57,030 bases of DNA from ChocPot-Mid sp043804925. Its GTDB lineage: Bacteria; Bacteroidota; Ignavibacteria; Kapaibacteriales; UBA2268. Under the pieces are notes generated by a model. The model ran no database searches. It was not told where the DNA came from and was given only the letters and a program-made list of their open reading frames with translations. This document shows positions 35,174 through 43,542 of the stretch, piece by piece. Numbering within the stretch: the first letter of the stretch is position 1; each line of letters opens with the position of its first letter. The DNA lies in the NCBI GenBank assembly GCA_043804925.1, contig JAZDIP010000016.1, forward strand, positions 1-57,030, in the 5' to 3' direction. The position numbers and the translations under genes are program-made.

Positions 35174-35887
35174 ATGAAACTTTTAATCAATTTTACTGTA
35201 ATATTTTTTATAGCATTTGTTGCCGCTTTTTCTCAACCAAAGATTGAGATAATAGGTGGGGATACTTACGATTGGGGCGAAGTTGACGGCAACCAACCCA
35301 ATTTAAAAGCAAAAGTTAAAATTAAAAATACAGGGAATGAATTACTAAAGATAACAGAAGTTAAACCTACATGTGGATGTACTACGGCTCCTTTGGATAA
35401 AAACGAGCTACAACCCGGAGAAATTGCTACTCTTGATATAACACTTAGAATTGGCGGTTCGGGAAATGAATTGTCGAAAACCATAAGAATCATGTCAACT
35501 GACCCGAAAGAATCTCAAAAATTGCTTTGGTTGAAATGCAAAATAATCAGGGAATTTCAGATTTTACCAAACAAGTTCTTTTCTTTTCAGGATATGACAG
35601 TCGGCAATGAAAAAAGTGAAAAAGTGATTATTAAAAATAATTCCAAGGAAGTGATTAAATTGTACGATTTCAAGGTTGAGCCAAAAGATTTATCCATCAA
35701 TTTAAGAGGTAATGTTAGTATCAAACCTGGTCAGGAAATTGAATTAAAAGCAACAGCACACCCAAGCGAACAAGGTAATTTCAGGGGAAGTGTAACTTTC
35801 AAAACGGATAATAAAGATAATAGTGAAGTTACTTTAAATGCTTTCGGCAGGGTGAAAGCCAATCCAATTTTTAATGAACCGAAATAA
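35174..35887 (+). CDS. DUF1573 exported protein
   Basis: A 237-residue protein with a signal peptide (MKLLINFTVIFFIAFVAAFS). Two ASH-like beta domains follow. The first has FxWG-type DWGEVDGNQPNLKAKVKIKNTGNELLKITEVKPTCGCTTAPL, the hallmark of DUF1573; the second starts near FSFQDMTVGNEKSEKVIIKNNS. The role is unknown; the CGC cysteines may bind metal or form a disulfide. ATG 35174 follows TAGGAGTGA (35161-35169), so the longer ORF start is rejected. Confidence 0.9.
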   Translation: MKLLINFTVIFFIAFVAAFSQPKIEIIGGDTYDWGEVDGNQPNLKAKVKIKNTGNELLKITEVKPTCGCTTAPLDKNELQPGEIATLDITLRIGGSGNELSKTIRIMSTDPKESQKLLWLKCKIIREFQILPNKFFSFQDMTVGNEKSEKVIIKNNSKEVIKLYDFKVEPKDLSINLRGNVSIKPGQEIELKATAHPSEQGNFRGSVTFKTDNKDNSEVTLNAFGRVKANPIFNEPK

Positions 35888-35910
35888 ACGCATAGTAATT
35901 TAGATTTTAT

Positions 35911-35943
35911 AGGTGTTCTTCTTTGAGGGACACCTTTTTTTTT
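35911..35943 (+). terminator. Terminator after the DUF1573 gene
   Basis: AGGTGTTC pairs with GGACACCT (8 bp, one wobble) around TTCTTTGAG, followed by nine T. Confidence 0.85.
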
Positions 35944-36052
35944 GCAAAAAAATGAATATCTCAATTCAATTTGTTAATTTAGTTTATTATTTAATTATTA
36001 TTATGTTTTTATTGTTAGTATGTTATTGATTATTAATTAGGGGGACAAAAAA

Positions 36053-38851
36053 ATGATTAACATTTTACAAGAAATCTCATTTATTGAGAAAAACATTAAT
36101 ATTAAATATTTTCGTATATTTAAATTAATTTTACTTTTCTTTGTTTTAAATCATGTTTCATTAATTTGTCAATACCCATTAACAAAGCTGGTACCACAAC
36201 CGAGACAAGCATACATACGGGAGGAATTCTCGGCGGTATTTTCCTTCTCACCGGCAATGAAATTATATTTAAATCAGGAGGAACCTGCATTCAGGCAAGC
36301 ATACGAGTTTAACAGAGAACTTATTAAAAGGGGGATAGATTCTCTTGAATATGCTCTCCTCGATATAAACGATACAATGATTGTTGGTGTTGCAATAGGA
36401 TATAAAGATGAGAGATTAAATCAACTATTATCTTTTATTCCCGACCAAAAAATTGAAGTAAATTCACAATACCCCGGAAAAGAAGGATATGTTTTGGATG
36501 TTCTGCCTATGCAAACTATCATTGCCGGTTCTGATGAACAGGGGCTTCATTATGGAATATTAACTTTCTTTCAACTCTTGGATACTCTTTTTGAGAATAA
36601 TTCCATATTAGCTCTCAGAATAATTGACGCCCCTGAATTTCCTGTCCGTTGGGTATATTACCCAACGAATTTTCTTGTTGGTGCAAACATAGATAAATTA
36701 AAACCAATTTGGTCTAATTGTTCAGATATGAAATTAAACGGAATGCTGACGGGTGATTACAAATGGGCATTTATCAGCGAAATGCAACAAAGATATATTG
36801 ATTCACTAAAGTCAACAAGAGATTTTGCAAAGGATAAATATTTAGATATGGTTTGCGGCATTTTCTCTTTCGGGTATTCTGGAGATATACTATACCACAA
36901 TCCGAACTGGGCTTCAGGATTACCAGTTAAATGGCAAAAATTTGTCATTGAAGGAGATACTGGAAGATTAGTCCCATCAGTCGATGTTTCTCTTTCTAAC
37001 GGTGGATTGGAAAGCTACAATGGGAACAATTTTACCGGTTTTGGATTCATTGACGACCCGGGTATAAGAAGTTTTGTAGATACGGAAGTAAAACATTCAG
37101 GAAATGCAAGTATCAGATTCAGTGATTTTAGCAATCCACAAAGACAGGGAACAAATGCCAGATTGAATAAAAGAGTTAAAGTCAATCCATTTACTTTGTA
37201 TCATATGTCTGCATGGGTAAAAACTGAAAATCTGACCAGTGGCTACATTACACAGATGCTGGTATTGGGGAAAAAGGGTAATGCATTGAACTATGCATAC
37301 ATCAATGTTCCATCCACAACAGATTGGAAAAAGGTTGATATAAGTTTCAATTCTTTAGATAATGATACGATTAATATTTACTGGGGAACTTGGGATGCTA
37401 AAACTGGTTCTATATGGTGGGATGACTTAGTGTTTGAGGAAATTGCTTTTGTAAATATGTTAAGGCGTCCGGGAACTCCAATAAATGTTTCTCATCAGTT
37501 TCTTGATATTGCTTATAGTGAAGGTGTTGATTATGATTCATTGATTGACCCAAAAATGGGAAGGATTCATGGATATGGAGGTGATTATGACAGTTGGCAT
37601 CAACCTCCAACGTTTCGACGAAAAACTGATGGGAATATCCATAATGGAGATACACTGATAATGTCCTATTATCACGCTGTTGTAATATATGATGACCAGG
37701 TTATGATTACAATGTCAGACCCGGATGTTTACACTAAACTCGAAGAGCAATTTCAAATTGTTGACAGCATACTCAAACCAAAGACATATTTTATGAACCA
37801 CGATGAAATCCGGGTAATGAATTGGGATTACGGTGACCAGTCAAGGGGATTAACTCCTGCTCAAATACTTGCTGACAACGTCGGAAAATGTGTTGATATT
37901 ATTAGAAGACATAATACATTTGCTGATATCTGGGTTTGGAGCGATATGTTCGATGAATATCACAATGCAAAAAAATCAGGTTATTATCTCGTCAACGGTG
38001 ATTTGACAGGTAGTGCTGATATCATATCCAAAGAAATTGGTATTGCCAATTGGAACAGCGGAAAACACGAGCAAAGTTTGGACTTTTTCTCATTAAAAGG
38101 TTTCAGACAAATTTCTGCTCCATACTATGACCAGGATGAAAACAACATTCGTATCTGGAAGGAATGGACACAGGATGCACCTGATTTCAAAGGTATGATT
38201 TATACTACATGGCAGCAGAAATATACTCATCTTGAGCCATTCGCTGAGTACAGTTGGAATCATGCACCTTACTTATATCACTATCCTGTCAAACGACCTC
38301 CAAAGGGAGAATTATTTTTACCAATAAGCTTGGAAGGAGATAGATATGATACTTCTTGGGCTTTTGGAGAAGCATCATTACATTACAGAACCGATAAAAC
38401 AAGTGTTTTTGCAAAAGTCGAAATTGATACGATAACATCTCAGGGTGTCAATGTCCCTCTTACTCTTCAGGAGAATAATGATTTTTTACAATATTATTTT
38501 GAAGCTAAGGATAACAGGGGCTGGGTAACAAAGATTCCATTTGGAAATGAGAAATATTTTGAACTTGGAAAATTACCTGTAAATGTTCAGGATTGTCAAA
38601 ACCAGAAATATAGAATATATCCGAATCCTGTAAAATCCGGGGATATTATTAATATATCAACGGATGACTTCAAAACTACGGATACTGAAATTAAGTTATT
38701 TGACATACTTGGCAGGGAAATATTGATAAGCTTTGTTGAATCAGAAGATTTTATTATAAGATTTAAAACCGATGACATGGTTCCGGGAATGTATTTCATT
38801 AAATTAAAACAGAAAGCTAATGTTTTGGTTGAAAGAATTGTGATATATTAA
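36053..38851 (+). CDS. GH20-like secreted glycosidase with a nested carbohydrate-binding domain and T9SS tail
   Basis: A 932-residue protein with an N-terminal hydrophobic signal (about 23-38). It has a GH20-type N-terminal domain (GKEGYVLDVLPMQTIIAGSDEQGLHYGILTFFQLL). A catalytic TIM-barrel follows with a candidate Asp-Glu pair D584-E585 in MNHDEIRV, similar to GH20. A beta-sandwich of about residues 308-462 (VKHSGNASIRFSD.. SIWWDDLVF) looks like a carbohydrate-binding module set inside the barrel. The last 90 residues (YRIYPNPVKSGD.. YFIKLKQ) are a T9SS sorting tail. It probably degrades amino-sugar polymers. A strong GGGGGAC ribosome site precedes the ATG. Confidence 0.82.
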   Translation: MINILQEISFIEKNINIKYFRIFKLILLFFVLNHVSLICQYPLTKLVPQPRQAYIREEFSAVFSFSPAMKLYLNQEEPAFRQAYEFNRELIKRGIDSLEYALLDINDTMIVGVAIGYKDERLNQLLSFIPDQKIEVNSQYPGKEGYVLDVLPMQTIIAGSDEQGLHYGILTFFQLLDTLFENNSILALRIIDAPEFPVRWVYYPTNFLVGANIDKLKPIWSNCSDMKLNGMLTGDYKWAFISEMQQRYIDSLKSTRDFAKDKYLDMVCGIFSFGYSGDILYHNPNWASGLPVKWQKFVIEGDTGRLVPSVDVSLSNGGLESYNGNNFTGFGFIDDPGIRSFVDTEVKHSGNASIRFSDFSNPQRQGTNARLNKRVKVNPFTLYHMSAWVKTENLTSGYITQMLVLGKKGNALNYAYINVPSTTDWKKVDISFNSLDNDTINIYWGTWDAKTGSIWWDDLVFEEIAFVNMLRRPGTPINVSHQFLDIAYSEGVDYDSLIDPKMGRIHGYGGDYDSWHQPPTFRRKTDGNIHNGDTLIMSYYHAVVIYDDQVMITMSDPDVYTKLEEQFQIVDSILKPKTYFMNHDEIRVMNWDYGDQSRGLTPAQILADNVGKCVDIIRRHNTFADIWVWSDMFDEYHNAKKSGYYLVNGDLTGSADIISKEIGIANWNSGKHEQSLDFFSLKGFRQISAPYYDQDENNIRIWKEWTQDAPDFKGMIYTTWQQKYTHLEPFAEYSWNHAPYLYHYPVKRPPKGELFLPISLEGDRYDTSWAFGEASLHYRTDKTSVFAKVEIDTITSQGVNVPLTLQENNDFLQYYFEAKDNRGWVTKIPFGNEKYFELGKLPVNVQDCQNQKYRIYPNPVKSGDIINISTDDFKTTDTEIKLFDILGREILISFVESEDFIIRFKTDDMVPGMYFIKLKQKANVLVERIVIY

Positions 38852-38909
38852 AAATAAACCTTATAAACCTTAGTAATAAAAATGGTAGCAAGCTACTTCC
38901 GACTTTATT

Positions 38910-38994
38910 ACCTTATTCAATAACACAAAAAAAAGAATAATGTAATAAGGTCTCTATTTTGAGAAATTATATCTGTTAATAAGGTTTAACAGAT
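38910..38994 (+). promoter_or_regulatory. Inverted repeats upstream of vapBC, possible operator
   Basis: ATCTGTTAA (38971-38979) and TTAACAGAT (38986-38994) are perfect 9-bp arms around TAAGGT. The word AATAAGGT also occurs at 38944-38951, and its complement ACCTTATT at 38910-38917. Nested repeats of this kind upstream of an antitoxin gene suit autoregulation, but no experiment is implied by the sequence. Confidence 0.45.
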
Positions 38995-39108
38995 AGAATC
39001 ATGTAATATAATAAAACCAACATTCTAATTATAACTAATGATATTTTTTTATTTTAAATAATTTCTTTAATTTAATAAATAATAATACAGAAAATAGAAA
39101 GAGATAAA

Positions 39109-39354
39109 ATGAGAGTAACAGACAGAAATAGTTTATTGATGGAAAATTATCTTGGTTTAATTGATACATTAAGCCATGAAATAAAAATTGATTTGATATC
39201 TTATTTAACTAAAGCGGTAAAAAACCAAGAAAAGGACAAAAACGAAAGATTCCGAAAAGCTTTCAATTCATGGAAATCTGATGAAACTGCAGATGAACTA
39301 AATGAATTTCTGATGAAAAGTAGAAATATCAATAGAAAATTAGAAAAATTATGA
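39109..39354 (+). CDS. vapB: VapB-like antitoxin
   Basis: An 81-residue, strongly charged, helical protein. SHEIKIDLISYLTKAVKNQEK is near the N-terminus, and the C-terminus (KSRNINRKLEKL) is basic. It ends 4 bases into the following PIN gene (ATGA overlap), the standard antitoxin-toxin layout. I do not recognise the DNA-binding fold; the name rests on the pairing. Confidence 0.75.
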   Translation: MRVTDRNSLLMENYLGLIDTLSHEIKIDLISYLTKAVKNQEKDKNERFRKAFNSWKSDETADELNEFLMKSRNINRKLEKL

Positions 39355-39746
39355 GCAAATATCTCATAGATACTAATATATGTATTTACTACATGAAAGG
39401 AAATCCCGGATTGTTGAAAAAATTTGAAGAGGTTAAGATATCGAATTGCTTTATTTCTGAAATCACTGTTGCCGAATTAAAATTTGGAGTTGAAAACAGT
39501 AAATACAAAACTAAAAACAAAGAAAATATGCTTAATTTAATTTCTTCGATGCAAATTCTTCCAATTTACGCTTCATTGGATATATACGCAAAGGAAAAGG
39601 CAAGATTAAGAAATTCGGGAATGATTATTGATGACTTCGATTTACTTATTGGAGCCACTGCCGTCGCAAATAAATTAATTTTAGTAACGAATAATTTAAG
39701 CCATTTTGAGAGAATCAAAGGCATCAAACTTGAAAACTGGATTTAA
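39351..39746 (+). CDS. vapC: VapC-type PIN toxin
   Basis: A 131-residue PIN protein with the acidic site: D7 in MSKYLIDTN, E41 (approx.) in ITVAELKFG, and D94-D95/D97 in IIDDFDLLIGATAVANKLILVTNN. This closely matches VapC ribonucleases that cut tRNA or rRNA loops. It is coupled to the antitoxin gene. Confidence 0.9.
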   Translation: MSKYLIDTNICIYYMKGNPGLLKKFEEVKISNCFISEITVAELKFGVENSKYKTKNKENMLNLISSMQILPIYASLDIYAKEKARLRNSGMIIDDFDLLIGATAVANKLILVTNNLSHFERIKGIKLENWI

Positions 39747-39798
39747 CAATTAATTGAGACTAATTATCAAAATTCAGCTATAAGCTTTCACTATAAAA

Positions 39799-41115
39799 AT
39801 GAAAAACTTATTAATCATAGCGTATTATTTTCCGCCCTCGGGTGGTCCCGGTGTTCAAAGGGTATTGAAGCATATTCAATACCTGCCTGAATTCGGTTGG
39901 AATCCCATTGTTTTAACAGTCTCTAATGGGCAATTTCCTGCAAGGGATGAATCATTACTCGAAAAAATTCCAAAAGATGTTCCTGTTTACAGGTCACATA
40001 TTTATGAACCTTATGATTTATACAGAAAACTAACAGGAAAAAAGCCGGGTACTGCAATTGATGTAAATGTTATCAAGAAAGAAGGTCAGGAAATGACTTT
40101 CAAAGAAAAAATTGCCGAACTAATCAGAGCAACTTTTTTTATTCCGGATGCACGCGTTGGCTGGCGACTTTCAGCAGGAAAAATGATTAAGAAAATCCAA
40201 AAGGAACACAAAATTGATGCCATATACAGTTCTTCCCCCCCTTATACATGCTCGTTAATAGCAAGGAATTTCAAGAGAAGAAGCGGACTCCCTTGGATTG
40301 CGGGATTCCGTGACCCATGGAGAGGTTTTATATCTGTTCCAAAGCGTTGGTTCATTCCTGAAATAATTGATATGATGATGGAAAAATCGGTTTTCACTGA
40401 GGCAAATGCTATCGAATGTGCCTGGGAAGGAATTATTAAGGATGCTTTAGGGAAATATCCGAGATTGAATAAAAATAAATTTCATCATGTTCCAAACGGC
40501 TTTGATTCTGCTGATTTTCCTGTTGTTGATAGGAGCAGAAATGATAAATTCACTATTACATATACGGGTTCAATGTATGGAAGACGAAATCCAGCCAGCT
40601 TTTTTGAAGCTATTGAGTTGCTTATAAAGGAGAATAGAATTAATCCCGAAGACTTGAAACTTAGATTTATTGGTCGCTTTGGCAACGAAGTAAATGAAAT
40701 GTTTAAGAAAGCAAGTTTCAAAGACTCGATTGAAATAATTGATTATATCCCACACGAAAAAAGCATTGAATATTTAATGCTTAGCGATGCTTTGCTGTTG
40801 GTAGTTGATGAATCAAAAGAAAGTAAGGAAATTGTTCCTGGAAAAGTATATGAATATATCGGGGTTAAAAGACCAGTAATAACGATAGCACCACATGAAG
40901 GAGCAATATCAAGATTGATAGAAGAAACGCAAAACGGCAGAGTCGCCCATCAATCTGAAATTGAATTAACTGCAAATATTATAGAAGATTATTATAAGCA
41001 ATGGAAATCTAATAATTGGAATTATCATCCTATTGAAGAAAAAATCAGGAAATACGAGAGAAAGGAATCAGCGAGAATGTTGGCAGAAGTGTTAGATGGA
41101 TTAGTTAACAAATAA
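39799..41115 (+). CDS. GT4-type glycosyltransferase
   Basis: A 438-residue GT-B glycosyltransferase. MKNLLIIAYYFPPSGGPGVQRVLKHIQYL is the classic N-terminal motif. The C-terminal domain has ITYTGSMYGRRNPASFFEA, IDYIPHEKSIEYLMLSDALLLVVD and the donor site IVPGKVYEYIGVKRPVI. It is probably involved in cell-surface polysaccharide or glycolipid synthesis. It lies between vapBC and the phosphoribosyltransferase-DprA pair. Confidence 0.92.
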   Translation: MKNLLIIAYYFPPSGGPGVQRVLKHIQYLPEFGWNPIVLTVSNGQFPARDESLLEKIPKDVPVYRSHIYEPYDLYRKLTGKKPGTAIDVNVIKKEGQEMTFKEKIAELIRATFFIPDARVGWRLSAGKMIKKIQKEHKIDAIYSSSPPYTCSLIARNFKRRSGLPWIAGFRDPWRGFISVPKRWFIPEIIDMMMEKSVFTEANAIECAWEGIIKDALGKYPRLNKNKFHHVPNGFDSADFPVVDRSRNDKFTITYTGSMYGRRNPASFFEAIELLIKENRINPEDLKLRFIGRFGNEVNEMFKKASFKDSIEIIDYIPHEKSIEYLMLSDALLLVVDESKESKEIVPGKVYEYIGVKRPVITIAPHEGAISRLIEETQNGRVAHQSEIELTANIIEDYYKQWKSNNWNYHPIEEKIRKYERKESARMLAEVLDGLVNK

Positions 41116-41150
41116 GAAAATTATTCTCAATAAAATATATTTGATGTTTT

Positions 41151-41291
41151 ATGGATATAAAACCGATAGAACTTAAGGGCATTTGGAAAGCAGGTTTAGC
41201 TTTGGATTATCATACAATTTCAAGTAAATTAATTGATGGTCATTTTGAAACACAAAGGACTGAAATTGGGGAATTAGTTTATCAATTGTAA
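41151..41291 (+). pseudogene. N-terminal part of the phosphoribosyltransferase, cut off by an in-frame TAA
   Basis: Codons from ATG 41151 read MDIKPIELKGIWKAGLALDY.. ending FETQRTEIGELVYQL, then TAA at 41289-41291. The next codons in the same frame (YVEDKTKVPI) continue a phosphoribosyltransferase of the ComF type. Homologues usually have Lys after the Gln-Leu, so an AAA to TAA change is likely. Together the pieces cover 193 codons (41151-41729). Confidence 0.8.
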
Positions 41292-41294
41292 TAT

Positions 41295-41729
41295 GTGGAA
41301 GATAAAACCAAAGTCCCCATTCTTGCTAAAATTGCATCAGACTTTTTAAAAACAAGAGTTGTTACACCAAATTTGGATGTGATAATTCCAGTGACACCTT
41401 CCTTCAAAGTAAGAAAATTTCAACCGGTCTATGAAATGGCTAAAGAAATTGGTAGATTAGTAAATATTAAAGTTGATTTTGATTATTTATACAAAACAGG
41501 AGCAACGATCGAATTAAAAGATATAGCAAGTTATGATGCCCGTGTCGAAATTTTGAAGGAGCATTTAGATATTAGGGATTTGCGATACGAATTAAAAAAT
41601 GTATTGGTATTTGATGACCTTTTCAGGTCTGGAGCAACTATGAGAGTTATAACCGAGCTTCTCTACAGTAAAGGAAAAGTAGATAGAGTATATGTTTTGA
41701 CATTAACTAAAACAAGAGTTAAAAAATGA
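41295..41729 (+). CDS. ComF-like phosphoribosyltransferase, main part
   Basis: A 144-residue segment with the PRPP-binding site VLVFDDLFRSGATM near the C-terminus and DVIIPVTPSFKVRKFQP before it. GTG 41295 follows one codon after the TAA, so reinitiation could make this part; otherwise the gene is broken. The zinc-ribbon start of ComF is absent. The stop overlaps the dprA start by 4 bases (ATGA). It is likely a partner of the DprA-like protein. Confidence 0.78.
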   Translation: MEDKTKVPILAKIASDFLKTRVVTPNLDVIIPVTPSFKVRKFQPVYEMAKEIGRLVNIKVDFDYLYKTGATIELKDIASYDARVEILKEHLDIRDLRYELKNVLVFDDLFRSGATMRVITELLYSKGKVDRVYVLTLTKTRVKK

Positions 41730-42709
41730 AATCTGATAATAATTTGACATGGTTCAAACTTTTATTTGTCAATGGTCTTGGGAACAAAGGACTTAGCATT
41801 CTCAGGAAGTCCTTAGAATTATATAATTATCCTTTGGAGAAAATTTTCGAACTTACTGAAAGTGAATTTTATCAATTAATTCCTGAGTTTGGTAAAGGTC
41901 GTTTCTCGCGTGTTAGATACGAGAATTTCATCAGTATGGATTTCGATACTATAAACAATTCTTACTTAAAACTCCAAGAAAATAAAGTTAAAATATTATC
42001 AATTGATAATAATTTATATCCGGAAAAACTAAAAGATACATTAGTTGATAATTGTCCTCATGTTCTATTTTGCAAAGGTTATTTACCATTACTATCCACA
42101 AAAAGTGCGGCAATAATTGGTTCGAGAAATACTGATAAGAAAATCTTGAAAGCTACAGAGATTCTTGCAAGTCTTTTATCAAATTCAGGCTATAATGTTG
42201 TATCAGGTTATGCCAAAGGTGTTGATACTGCAGGTCATCTTGGTGCTCTAAAAAGTGATGGTACAACATCGGTTGTTTTAAGTATGGGAATAAACAAATT
42301 AGTTGTTAACAAAGAATTTCAGGATTTAAATTGGGAGAGAAATTCACTTTTTATTTCACAATTTCTTCCCGATGAAAATTGGAGAGCTTCAAATGCAATG
42401 ATAAGAAATAAAGTTGTTGCAGGATTATCAGATGTCGTTATTGTAATTAACTCCGGTCCAGAAAAAGACGAAAAAGGAAAATTAAGCGGAACATTTGATG
42501 CTGCAAAAACGGCACTAAATCTGAACATTCCTACTTTTGTTTTAAGTCCAAATATAATTAATGCAGATGGGAATTCTGAATTACTAAATCGTGGTGCAAT
42601 CGAATTTAAAAAAAGCGAGGAAATTATTGAACATCTAAATAAAGTATATTATCCGGAAATATCTGACAAGCACTTAAAGATTGCAGAACAGACTCATTTG
42701 TTTGGATAA
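41726..42709 (+). CDS. dprA: DprA/Smf-like protein
   Basis: A 327-residue DprA-type protein. An N-terminal helical part (WFKLLFVNGLGNKGLSILRK) is followed by the Rossmann-like DprA domain: AAIIGSRNTDKK (129-138), VVSGYAKGVDTAGHLGAL (158-175), VLSMGINK and AMIRNKVVAGLSDVVIVI (224-241). Classical DprA protects incoming single-stranded DNA and loads RecA. This one is directly coupled to a phosphoribosyltransferase gene, lacks a clear C-terminal winged helix, and may be the specialised kind found in conflict systems rather than the housekeeping copy. Its 3' end overlaps the convergent phosphodiesterase gene by 16 bases. Confidence 0.85.
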   Translation: MKSDNNLTWFKLLFVNGLGNKGLSILRKSLELYNYPLEKIFELTESEFYQLIPEFGKGRFSRVRYENFISMDFDTINNSYLKLQENKVKILSIDNNLYPEKLKDTLVDNCPHVLFCKGYLPLLSTKSAAIIGSRNTDKKILKATEILASLLSNSGYNVVSGYAKGVDTAGHLGALKSDGTTSVVLSMGINKLVVNKEFQDLNWERNSLFISQFLPDENWRASNAMIRNKVVAGLSDVVIVINSGPEKDEKGKLSGTFDAAKTALNLNIPTFVLSPNIINADGNSELLNRGAIEFKKSEEIIEHLNKVYYPEISDKHLKIAEQTHLFG

Positions 42710-43542
42710 TTGAATTTATAACTCGAATCATAATCAAATATCATCTTCGTTATTCCTTTATTCAAATATTTATCAATATTTTTTGAATTAACATGATAAA
42801 TGATTCTTTGTGACAGCATATCTTTGTCCTTTAACCAATCTATTTCATCATCTGAAATATTCTTGTATGAACTTGACAAAAAATCTGTCTTGAAATTTTT
42901 TGGAATAAGATTATATATCCATATTTTATCATTACTAAATCCTTCAAGAGCGGTTAAAACCTCAGGGTAATGATATTCAATATATGCCAGAAATATAAAA
43001 TCGGCATTAGCAACAATAACCGATTTCAATACCTTATGGCGTTTCAATAAGTCAACCAATTTATCTGCTTTCTCAAATTTTGTTTTCTCCCCATCAGTCT
43101 TAGTATCGAGATAAACATAAAAATCATTTGAATAATCTTTTAAGAATTCATCTAAAGTCATCACAAAGTTATTTGTTTTCTTGTTTTGAAAGATGATTGG
43201 TATTTGTTTTACATCACGATAATTCAATTCAGATAATGAAATACTTTTTCCAAGTAATCGCATGCAATTCACATCATGGAACAAAACAAATATATCATCT
43301 TTTGTTTGTCTGATATCAATTTCAACAGCTATTAATCCATATCTTCTCGCTGCGTCTAAACTCTCTCTTGTATTTTCAGGATAGCCAACAATACCACGAT
43401 GTGCAAATAATATCAATGAATCACTTAAAAATGTGTTTTCTGAAACTTGCTTTTTTCCAAATCCTCCACCAATTATGAAGAAGAAAACTACCAGCAAAGT
43501 GACCAATAAAGCCGGTAATATTATGATAATTTTTTTAAACAT
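42694..43542 (-). CDS. Glycerophosphodiester phosphodiesterase
   Basis: A 282-residue protein with an N-terminal membrane anchor (IIIILPALLVTLLVVFFFIIG) and a GDPD barrel: FAHRGIVGYPENT, AVEIDIRQTKDDIFVLFHDVNC and VYLDTKTDG match the metal and phosphate sites. It hydrolyses glycerophosphodiesters, probably at the membrane. It is the last gene of the aro operon; its start overlaps the end of aroC by 8 bases. Confidence 0.9.
   Translation of the reverse strand: MFKKIIIILPALLVTLLVVFFFIIGGGFGKKQVSENTFLSDSLILFAHRGIVGYPENTRESLDAARRYGLIAVEIDIRQTKDDIFVLFHDVNCMRLLGKSISLSELNYRDVKQIPIIFQNKKTNNFVMTLDEFLKDYSNDFYVYLDTKTDGEKTKFEKADKLVDLLKRHKVLKSVIVANADFIFLAYIEYHYPEVLTALEGFSNDKIWIYNLIPKNFKTDFLSSSYKNISDDEIDWLKDKDMLSQRIIYHVNSKNIDKYLNKGITKMIFDYDSSYKFNYPNK

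Noticed and set aside
41289..41291. Recoding (selenocysteine or pyrrolysine) at the stop in the phosphoribosyltransferase
   Set aside because: The codon is TAA, which is not used for either, and the expected residue is Lys.
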